NCBI GenBank assembly: GCA_030549495.1
Contig: JAUIRK010001029.1
Location: forward strand, 434,001 to 498,000
From: Nectonema munidae
Taxonomy: Eukaryota > Nematomorpha > Nectonematoida > Nectonematidae
Direction of reading: 5' to 3'
DNA: 64,000 nt
The notes under the pieces are model-generated. The model was not told where the DNA came from and did no database searches. It saw only the letters and a list, made by a program, of their open reading frames with translations. The position numbers and the translations under genes are program-made. Shown here in pieces: positions 55,971 to 64,000 of this stretch. Within the stretch, counting starts at the first letter, position 1. Every line of letters begins with the position of its first letter.

Positions 55971-56588
55971 AGAAAGATAAGGTAATTAGCATAAGCAATG
56001 TGTTAACCAAACTAAAAAGAACTAAGAATGTCTTTATTTCAAATATGATTTGAACCAATTTTAAAATTATTAAATTCATTTATTTTTTAATAAATTAAAA
56101 AACTTTTTGAAAAATTTGAAAAGTAAATTTTTTTTTCTGATCTAACTCTTTGAGCACCAGTGCCCAAAGAAATGAAAATCGTTGCTTTAAATACATAAAA
56201 TTCAAAGTATTAAGGCTCGTGGATCCCATTCTTGTATTTAGAAACATCTTGAAAACGCAAAAAAACGAGGACAAATTACGCATGTAAGAGCTTTGCTGAT
56301 CATAAACACTAAAACACTTCTGTGTAATGCTATTCAGAGAATGAAAACAAATGATCCGTTGTATTAAGTATGTTTCAGGTAGCATTTTTTATTGGAAATA
56401 TGCAAATGATATTTTTTAATGCAAATTTGATATAGTCTTTATATAAACAGAGCTTGATCCTATTTACTATAAAGATGTTGGTTTCTTGTTTTCCATGTTC
56501 ATGAGGTTATATTGAGTAAATAAATTGGAAGGGAGGATTAGGATCAAATATACAAAAGAATCATTGCTCATTTGAGATCTTTTTAAAG
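55971..56588. other. Intron, nothing seen
   Basis: AT-rich; minus-strand frames at 55816 and 56095 have no recognisable motif. Confidence 0.4.
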
Positions 56589-57120
56589 CATGCATGGGCA
56601 ACTTATGCTTTCATATATACTAAACATATATTCACGTATACTACTGATCGTTTTGAATTTATCAATCTGTCTATGGTTTGCTTTATATAGAAAAGTTATG
56701 AAAACAAAAATAGTAAAAGCAAAATGATCTATTAAAAACAATTTATTGAAACGCACAGTGTATTAATTTTATAATGTCAAATGAAAAAAATTGTAACAAA
56801 ATCTCATTCTAATGCGAAATTTGGGCTTGGTGTTTCCTCACTAGTGTCTCAATATTTGTTAAAATGCTGGAGGCCGCTTTTCTTTGGTTCTTTTCTAGGT
56901 GATTATCTGTCAGTCTTTATCTTGTTTTTGATTTTGCGTAATTCATTTTCGTGAACAGCTGCTCACATTTATAAGTACTCCTAAATATTAACATTTTTTT
57001 CTTGCAAAATATATGATTTTGGGAAAAGCGTTTTTAATAAAAGGTCTCTGCGGGCCGGATGAAAAGCCTTCTCAGGCCTGATTTGACTCGCGGGCCATAG
57101 GTTGCCCATGCCCATGCATG
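56589..57120 (-). mobile_element. hAT remnant with C-terminal coding end
   Basis: The left end CATGCATGGGCAACTTATGC and the right end, inward CATGGGCAACCTATGGCCCG, are the GGGCAACCTATGGCCCGCGG type common at hAT termini. On the minus strand about 56990-56820 reads CEQLFTKMNYAKSKTR, a stop, then RLTDNHLEKNQRKAA, matching the C-terminal CEQxFSxMxxxKSKxRSRLTDEHL motif of hAT proteins related to ZBED and EPM2AIP1. The copy keeps only the 3' end of the gene. The CATG-rich flanks prevent a clear target duplication. Confidence 0.72.
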
Positions 57121-58506
57121 TTTTTAAGGATTTGATATTTGCCTTTGAATAAATACATATATTCAGTTTCTTTTTAATCCTTCATCTCTGATTAGAAAAT
57201 CAATGGGAATTTGTGTCTGCGTTGCAAAGCGAAAATATGCATACAATTTGGGCTGCTGTTTATTTTACTAATTTTTGCGAGATTAATTAATCAATATGCC
57301 TTTTAATGGGTTTTTCTTTGTGTGAAAATTACCGGTTTTTCATTTTTTCGAAGAAGATTTGATTTGAGTATTTGATCAATATGCCTCATTTTAATCTTTG
57401 CTAAAGTGAGTAAGTTGTGAAAGTATCTATCTACTCCAAATTCTTGTACTTTTTAGGTAGAGTTATCTGTTTCATAATCTTCTATATCAACATATTTTTG
57501 CTCTCTCTTCAGATATTTTTTGAATACTTGATATATGATGTATTTCTCTCTAGATATCTTAACATTTTCATATAGGTCTAACATACGCGCTTCAAAATTT
57601 ATATGTTTGACCATCTCATCGAACATTAGGCAAAAATACTTTTAAGTTAAAATTACATTAATTAACTAACCTTCATTTGGAAGTGAAAGTTTTTAATTTT
57701 CGGAAAGTATATGTACAAAATGTCTGAAGATGGCACAGTAGTGAAAGCTGCTCTTGATTCTGGTTTCGAATTGCGAACGTGACATCCCTATCAATCTGTC
57801 CAGTTATGAACGTTTATTCCTTCCTTGGATGCAATGCTGAAAACTAATGAATCCATCATATTTTGTATAATATAATAATTTTCACCAACACACTCTAGAA
57901 TTCTGCCTAATTTGCAATGAAAACAAATCCATATAAATTGCTGAACCTAGTAATATAAATATTATAATAAATATATATAGATGAAGACTTTCAACCTTGT
58001 GTTTGCTACATATCGTAAAAGGCGAGAGAAAAGCTGTATCTCTTTAACTTTATATCGTAACTATTACCATATCCACACCACTTCTTATTCACTCTTCTCT
58101 AACTAAAGTTTTTCGTCTCACATTTTATTCCAAAAAAGTTTTAAAATAACTTTATTGATGAAAGATAGAGTTTTCATACACTCTTCTTCTCTCCTTTTTC
58201 TTTTTCCTCTTGACGGTCTGAACAAAGTTCTGAAATATTACAAAATACATTTTTTCATCTCCATCCTTTGCCTTATCTCGAAGTAATAACATAAATCTGT
58301 AAAGTTCACAATTAGGGCTGTAAAGGCGGGCATTTGATGATGATGTCATTTCATAGTTGATATAATTGATATTCTTTTCACAGCTATACCCATAGTAACA
58401 GCCAAGAATCGTATAAAATAGATAGTTTGGCGTGTTGATTGACGTTGGTCTCTCAATTGGCGTGCTTCTTCATTGTTCCGGTATGTAGGCAACTACTAAT
58501 TTGCAG
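57121..58506. other. Intron with one SINE
   Basis: Contains the family B SINE at 57729-57862. A purine-rich minus-strand frame at 58152-58349 has no recognisable motif. The right end provides the acceptor AATTTGCAG for the next exon. Confidence 0.45.
57729..57862 (+). repeat. SINE family B, second copy
   Basis: Head GATGGCACAGTAGTGAAAGC with an A box-like block, B box TGGTTTCGAATTGC, then the shared tail CAATCTGTCCAGTTATGAAC and CTTCCTTGGATGCAATGC. Diverged from the copy at 13016. Confidence 0.6.
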
Positions 58507-58682
58507 GAGCAATCTTCAAAGTGGTTGCGACAAGATGGAGAGTGCTTTGGGTAGATGTGTCTGTTGCGATGCCACGCCCAATTACGCTGTCACTTCCAAG
58601 CAAAGCTCCTGCACTTCTTCCACTAATGAATTGCATCAACATCACCAAATCCCAGTTCTCAAAATTTCATCTACTTCTAAAA
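58507..58682 (+). CDS. Exon 2 of the WDR37-like protein
   Basis: It follows the acceptor TTTGCAG (58501-58506) and ends before GTATAT (donor at 58683). The phases agree on both sides: one base completes the codon left open at 50845, and one base is left over to join the two at the start of the exon at 60529. The product segment reads SNLQSGCDKMESALGRCVCC then DATPNYAVTSKQ and a serine/threonine-rich end with HQHHQIPVLKISSTSK. The CVCCDA cysteines are unusual for the family, and I find no named domain. The exon is richer in G+C than the flanks. An alternative is that translation starts at the internal ATG (58535). Moderate confidence, based on phase, composition and position. Confidence 0.5.
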
Positions 58683-60190
58683 GTATATTGATTCTCTCAT
58701 AAAATTCCCAATCCCAATTTTCTTTAGAGACGAGCTCTTCCAAAAGAAACCACATTTTGAGTTCAAAAGTTATTGGTAATTATTCGAGAAAGTCTTTACT
58801 TTGAAAAGGTCCCCGATGTGTTACATGTGCGTTACAAAGGGGGAGAGTAGGCGTTCAAATTTTAATAATTTCGCGCTACGTAATATATGTACGTCTCCTA
58901 ATGGTGTCTGCAGTAAATCTGTGAGCAAGGTAGTAAATCTGTTGTAGTAAGGAATGTCCATGCCGCACCCGGTTCTAGGGGAAATTGCCTGCAATTTTAA
59001 TACCCTTTTCCCACCGCTGCATACAGTGACCATGCTGGTGGACTGCAGAGCGTTGAAAAGTCACTGTCTAGCAGCTGTTGTTGAATAAGTGGGAGGTATG
59101 GTTTCATCATCATCACTCTCTTGAGCTTCTGTTGTATAGGATGATCTCAGAGAGATGATTTCTTCCTCCTTCAATTTTTTGCTTCCCTCGATAACTGTAT
59201 TGCTATTTGCGTATTCTGTTGCTTTCATAATTATTTCAATTACTTTTCACTGTCAATTAACACTAGAAAAGCCATAGGACCACATAGAAGCATCAGTATG
59301 TATTGATTTTTGAAAAAATGAAGCATGTATTATCAAAGTAAAATAGATTTTGAAAAGTGATAAGTATCTACTACATTTTGTTTAACTTTTTTTTTAGTTT
59401 TTGTAAAAGACGCTAAATGATACGTAGCAAGATTAAAAATAGAATAAGTTTTAGTTACTTTAGGTTTTCTATAAATCTTACTTCGCTGTGATTGCTATGA
59501 AATATTTTAGTTATCTTTGTTTATGTCCTGCTGTTTTTATCTAATTATTTACTAAATGTATCTAGCAAATGAATCCTCTAATACAGTGGTTCCTAAAAAG
59601 GAATGTCAAGATTTGAAAAGAGAAATTTAGGTAGGTGAAGGTGAAAAATTTTGATTTGTTAAAATGGATTGAATTTTTTACAAAATGATCCTAGATTCTT
59701 TTCTTTTTACACTTTCAGAGTTTTATTGATCACGGAATTCAAACATATTCAAATAAGAATAATTTAAATAAAGCACTTTCATTATTTTCAAAGTTATAAT
59801 ATCCATCTCAAAACTTTATTTTTCTAGGAATTTAAGCTTATTAATTCTTGTGTAGTAAGTAGGGGGAGGGGCGCTTTTGCATATCGATGAAGTGACGCTT
59901 GAATAAGTTTTGGAAAAACTGCTCTAAAACATTTACTCTATTCCATAAAAATTTGATTGAAAGCGAATCTCAATTTTGAACAATTAATGCATGCTATGAT
60001 TGCGAGTATGCATATCCATTAATGTTAGCCAGTATTGCAGAATCGCAATTAGCTTGATGCTTTGAAGAAGCTCAAGTCAAAAATAACATGTCTAACTGCC
60101 ACTCTTTAAATTTAAAAGTGTGTTACATTTCAAGATATTTTTATATTTATTTCTTTTTAGTCCATAAAAATTCCATTTTGTTTCTTTTAA
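58683..60190. other. Intron, with a short minus-strand frame
   Basis: The stretch 58800-59230 is less AT-rich than usual and may be transposon-derived: it has GTTACAAAGGGGGAGAG and GCGCTACGTAATATATG, phrases common in decayed DNA transposons. A 55-codon minus-strand frame lies at 59061-59228. The rest is plain AT-rich intron. Confidence 0.4.
59061..59228 (-). other. Short acidic open frame, unidentified
   Basis: Fifty-five codons from an ATG at 59228 (minus strand): MKATEYANSNTVIEGSKKLK then EEEIISLRSSYTTEAQESDD and a threonine-rich end. The composition is protein-like, unlike most chance frames here. I do not recognise it; it may be a piece of a transposon gene lying antisense in the intron. 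Confidence 0.25.
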
Positions 60191-60333
60191 TCCTTTGAGG
60201 ACCAACGGTTAAAAATTATTAAGCCTTTTTTGAGGAGAAGACAAAGCGTCTACTTTCTTTTTCAATGCAATTTTATATCTAAAGCAAATGATTTCTTTCT
60301 TGTGGTAGTGGTATCTCACGCTTCCTCAAAGGG
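60191..60333. mobile_element. piggyBac-type MITE (143 bp) between TTAA sites
   Basis: Flanked by TTAA on both sides (60187-60190 and 60334-60337). The ends are TCCTTTGAGGACC and, inward from the right, CCCTTTGAGGAAGC, ten of the first eleven bases alike. Non-coding. The lone terminus at 8632 (TTAA then CCCTTTCAGG) may be related. Confidence 0.75.
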
Positions 60334-60528
60334 TTAAGTACTAACATTAACCCCCATCGGTGCATCATTTTTTATATACGCAAAAGAGCTCGAGTTCGAA
60401 TTTTTGCCGTGCACATCTATTGATTGAGTATAGACCTGTCAGGCTCTCAGACACAACTTCGCTCTTGAGGGAGATGAATCGGTGTTTGTTTATTTGCAAA
60501 TAATAATCATTCACACTTCCTGTGATAG

Positions 60529-60911
60529 ATCAACAAGTGCTGGAGAAGAGAAAGTCTCGCAGGTACTACCGCGTGCCAACTTCCAAACTCTTTAAAAGCA
60601 ACTGTGCTTCCATTTCCCAAAAGTTGACGTGTGATCAGTTCGCGTCCTTCATTGGCCACAAAGACGGCGTTTTTGAAGTCTCTGTCTCGCCCTACTCTTC
60701 CGATGTTGTTATTGCTGCGTCTGCGAGTGCGGATCGTAGTGCTCTGCTTTGGAAGTCTAGCAATCAGAGCTGCATTCTCCAATACCTCGGGCATTCAGGA
60801 GCTGTTAACTCTGTTCGCTTCAATCCCAGCCAACCAGACGTTCTGCTTTCTGCTTCTGGAGACACCACTGTTCACATATGGAAGGCGGCTATAGATTACC
60901 TCGGCTCACAG
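60529..60911 (+). CDS. WDR37: Exon 3 of the WDR37-like protein: first WD40 repeats
   Basis: The exon lies between the acceptor CCTGTGATAG and a donor CACAG then GTTGTG (GT at 60912), 383 bp, ending in phase 0. It encodes a basic lead-in (LEKRKSRRYYRVPTSKLFKS) matching the STSKIVSSFK segment before the WD40 region of WDR37. Then come FIGHKDGVFEVSV, ASADRSALLWKSS, YLGHSGAVNSVRFNPSQ and SASGDTTVHIWKAA, two WD40 blades in the order and spacing seen in human WDR37 (EYIGHRDGIWDVSV, ASADHTALLW, VGHVGSVNSIKF, SGDQTAHIW). The family forms a beta-propeller scaffold; human WDR37 partners with PACS proteins in calcium and vesicle signalling. The remaining blades must lie beyond the window: I found no further exon up to 64000. 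Reading past the donor gives 38 low-quality codons, so the frame ending at 61025 is not the real end. Confidence 0.82.
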
Positions 60912-62040
60912 GTTGTGTTATTTTTTAATCTTATTTTTATTTCACTACAAAAACGTTTTAGGAAAAGTTATTTGATATGGTTGAATCAGAAAAGGAAGAT
61001 ACCACAAGTAGCTTTCACTAAATAATCTTTTTTTTAATTGAATGCTGAAATAATATTTAATTTTTTTCCTCGAGAATTCAAATATTTTTTATCTAATAGT
61101 TAAAAAATGTCAGATATCTGAAAATAATTGTACAAATAGTAAGCCAAAAATTAATTATATTTATAAATAATATATTATTTTTTGTCTTCGTAGAGGTAAA
61201 GAAAACACTGATACACAACGTTTTTAACCTCTGCGTAGACAAATTAAAAGTTTAAAATGAAATATAAATTAAACAAAACTGATTTCTGAGTATTTACCTT
61301 TTAAGCTTTTATTTCAAGAATGATTTTTCTACAATTTTTTTGAAACTTTAAGAGAAAACTGTATAACCTGAAAGGCCTTAATTGTTTACTATCACTGTCT
61401 GCCCATTTGGCAATTTCAAATCCTAAAACGACATAACTGTTATTTAATTAAAACTCATTTGGCAATTTCAATTCCTTATAACGCAATCGTATATTTAATT
61501 TAGGATGTTGTGCAATATCATCTTTTTAAAACGTTTTTTGTTTCTCCTTAGTTCAATTTTCTCATTTAAGATTAAACAGAATTAGACGAAGAGTATATAC
61601 TGACTGTGAACGGTTTGAAAACGAATATTCCAAGTGTTTGTGAGTTTGAGTTCTAGTAAAGTTTCTTTTCAAAATTTTTATATTTGTATTTGGAAAAAAG
61701 TCAAGGCGCAATAAATTTAATTTTGTTTACTTCATAATTTTTAACAATGATATTTATCTATATATTTAAAAGGTGAGGACGGAGTACGCAAACTCTTTGT
61801 TCTGATTGGATAAAAATTTTAATAATTTTATTTTAACCAATCAAATAACTCTAGAAGCTAGGCAACTATTTTCAGTATTTTTTGAATAAAATTTTACTAT
61901 TCAAATGAACTGTGCACAAATTTCGTATCTGATTAGCTAAAAAATGCAATCATTTTCAAACATTCCCATATATATACATATATATAATATCTCCAACCTG
62001 TATACTACGATGATTCATCTCCAACCTGATAAAGATTGTG
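60912..62040. other. Intron, nothing seen
   Basis: AT-rich, with a TATA-type dinucleotide tract near 61968-61988 and no exon that I can support. Confidence 0.4.
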
Positions 62041-62789
62041 GCGCCACTCTAGTGAAAAAATCCATGACAAAAAATAGATTTAAGAACTAAAAAGTTTTGT
62101 GCATTTTAATGATAATTCTAAAATTGACCCTAAAGATAAATTGTTTAAAATTCGTTCTCTTGTTTCTCTGTTGAATAATAACTTCAAAAAATATTATTTT
62201 TTAAGTGAATATTTTTCAATTGATGAAAAAATTGTAGAATATTTTGGAAGACATTCTACAAAACAATTTATGCATGGAAAACCCATTCGTTTTTGGGTAT
62301 AAATTATGGGCGTCGTGTGATGCTAAAACCGGGTTTTGTAAGGGAAAGAACGAAAAATGAAATAGGAAAGAACCATTAGGATTTCATGTGGTCAAAGAGT
62401 TTACACGAGATTTATCTGAAGGTTCAAATTACGGGAAAGTCGCAAAGTATTGTTTTAGAAAGTAGAACCAAAGGTCGGCACTTCATTATATCGACGAAAG
62501 AAAAAAACAAAGAAGATGCGTTATTTGCAAAAAACAAGTTAGAAGAGAATGCAACCTTTGCCATGTTGAATGCTTTAAAGAATTTTATTCTAATTAAAAT
62601 TTTTAAATAAATACTTTCACTAAATTCTATACATATATTTACTTCTATTTTTGACTAATGTTGACTTTTTTTATTTTAAGCATATAATATAGTTTTTTTT
62701 GTTTAAAAACACTAAATTTTATTTAAGTTTTCGTTTTAAAAAAAAATAGTTGAAATTTTTTTTTAAAAAAAGTTAATTCGTTAACGGGT
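62041..62789 (+). mobile_element. piggyBac-type element 4, internally deleted
   Basis: The coding remnant (62099-62345) reads DPKDKLFKIRSLVSLLNNNF, then YFSIDEKIVEYFGRHSTKQF with the first catalytic aspartate, MHGKPIRFW and WASCDAKTGFC. A stretch around 62350-62430 gives NRKEPLGFHVVKEFTRDL. It then jumps to the C-terminal cysteine finger (about 62515-62595: RCVICKKQVRRECNLCHVEC), so the second and third catalytic regions are deleted. This resembles the PGBD3/Uribo type and differs from the other three piggyBacs here. The right end is probably TTCGTTAACGGG at 62777-62788, followed by T and TTAA. The left end was not found. Confidence 0.75.
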
Positions 62790-62793
62790 TTAA

Positions 62794-63225
62794 CAAATTT
62801 TTTTATAGTATTTCTCTTATTTTGTAAAATATTTTTGTTCATACAAGCATAACTTTTTTACAGCGTTAACACATCAATACACAACTTTCACTTTAATTTC
62901 GAAAAACAAAGTCAATACTTTAAAAATATAATATTCTTGGATATGAAGAGATTTTTGTTTGGCAGGGCAAAGCTTGGCCAATTTTTATATTCATTGGCCT
63001 AAATGTGTACAAGGTTTACTTGCGTTCTTATATATAATGGGTCATAAGGACTTCGCTAGAAGGTTTTTCCCCTATTTCAGTGAAATAATTCGACGAAACT
63101 CTAACACTTCCAAAATAATTATAGCAAGCTTATTAACCAGTCAATTTTTAAAAAAAATATTCAATTGATATACTCAAAAAAAGATGTAAAATAAGTTTAA
63201 TAAAATGATTGCATCCTGTCTAAAT
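62794..63225. other. No gene seen
   Basis: AT-rich; the frame at 62959-63168 has no recognisable motif and is not a WDR37 blade. Confidence 0.4.
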
Positions 63226-63489
63226 TAGAGATGTATCGGATGTAAAATTTTTGTATCCGCGGATGTCAGAATTAATTTTTTAGCGAAGACGGATCCCGAT
63301 ATCATAATTGCAATATAAGTTTTATACTTCTTAAAAATTGAGAGAGATGTCAATGTATATGTGTTATCATAAAAATTGAAAAATATTCGGGATATAGGAA
63401 AAAGAAAAATTGTTGAAACTTAAATGATCTTCGAATCAGGATGTTAAAAGGATGTAAAAATTATATAAGATATCCGATACATGTGTGTA
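63226..63489. mobile_element. hAT-type MITE (264 bp)
   Basis: Flanking octamers GTCTAAAT (63218-63225) and GCCTAAAT (63490-63497) agree at 7 of 8 bases. The ends are TAGAGATGTATCGGATGT and, inward from the right, TACACACATGTATCGGATAT. The interior repeats the ATCCG-type motif (TATCCGCGGATG, ACGGATCCCGATATC, AGATATCCGATAC). No coding capacity. Confidence 0.78.
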
Positions 63490-63497
63490 GCCTAAAT

Positions 63498-64000
63498 CTA
63501 CCACTGCCATTGACAAGATTTAAGAGCAGATCATAGATATAAAACTACTCTACTACCTATGTACAATACAATTAATAGATCAACAACTGCGAAATTTTAA
63601 CTGTTAATATGATTTTCTTAGCCCTCTTTTTTCTACAACTTTGCTATGCGGGCCGTAAAACAAGAGGTTTAGAACTACTGATAATAATTATTTATCAACT
63701 TTAGAGTATATTTCACACTAAGTTTTATCAACTCTTTAATAATGTGCACCTTGCACACTACATTCCTTGATACCGTGACAATCCCAGTTCCGTTTTTTGC
63801 TTACTAAAAAGAAAAACATATTTTGACAGAGGTTGTTAATTTTGATTGATATAAATGGATATATTTTTGTAGATGAACAATCTGTAATTGAGGATAGACG
63901 AATATAGGTACTTGCAAATTGCGTAATCAGAAATAAAAGATTTTTGCTATTAGTAAAAGACCTTAATTCAACTCTGAAAATAAATGTTTTTAATTAGAAG
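63498..64000. other. Right edge of window; one possible hAT terminus
   Basis: Near 63630-63678 the sequence reads, inward from the right, CAGTAGTTCTAAACCTCTTG then TTTTACGGCCCGCATAG, like a decayed hAT end. No partner was found. No exon is visible up to the edge. Confidence 0.4.

Noticed and set aside
62959-63168. Candidate next WDR37 exon
   Set aside because: It has no GH...WD spacing and no similarity to the next blade (LKSHQGVVIAADW in human).

Overview
This is an AT-rich, intron-bearing nuclear DNA window from an animal, most likely an invertebrate. The density of hAT, piggyBac, Tigger/pogo and LINE copies and the host proteins would fit an arthropod such as a crustacean, but nothing here fixes the taxon. 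There are no bacterial operons, rRNA genes, CRISPR arrays or intact tRNA genes. I recognise no retrovirus, LTR element or Polinton.

Host genes are few. (1) 3541-4535 (+) holds the last two exons of a gene with a possible tudor-type segment. (2) 7258-8325 (-) is a complete, intronless ceramide synthase. (3) 40195-40767 (+) is a compact single-exon RNase H2 subunit B. (4) 50541-60911 (+) holds three phase-compatible exons of a WDR37-like WD40 protein, which continues past the window's right edge. The ceramide synthase belongs to sphingolipid synthesis and RNase H2B to ribonucleotide removal from DNA; the four genes show no functional grouping.

The rest is a transposon graveyard. 0.5-2.1 kb: a palindromic MITE and a hAT with perfect target duplications. 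9.8-12.8 kb: a SINE and a broken piggyBac. 15.9-16.9 kb: a hAT with a second hAT-type MITE inside it, both with perfect 8-bp duplications. 17.6-22.5 kb: a Tc1/mariner scrap, a ZBED-type hAT and two nearly identical 1.46-kb segments. 22.6-28.9 kb: Tigger ends enclosing two unrelated minisatellite arrays and an unclassified repeat whose relative lies at 41.1-42.3 kb. 29.4-34.2 kb: two more piggyBac lineages, one cut by a hAT MITE. 34.3-39.1 kb: a two-ORF LINE on the minus strand with strong strand asymmetry. 43.7-49 kb: remains of LINEs of another type. 49.8-64 kb: WDR37-like exons with introns full of SINEs, MITEs and hAT pieces, then a fourth, internally deleted piggyBac.

The most promising loose ends are the minisatellite-bearing unclassified repeat inside the Tigger shell, the twin 1.46-kb composite segments, and a short MITE whose ends resemble those of the piggyBac about 10 kb away. 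Nothing here proves a new system. All identifications rest on reading motifs by eye.
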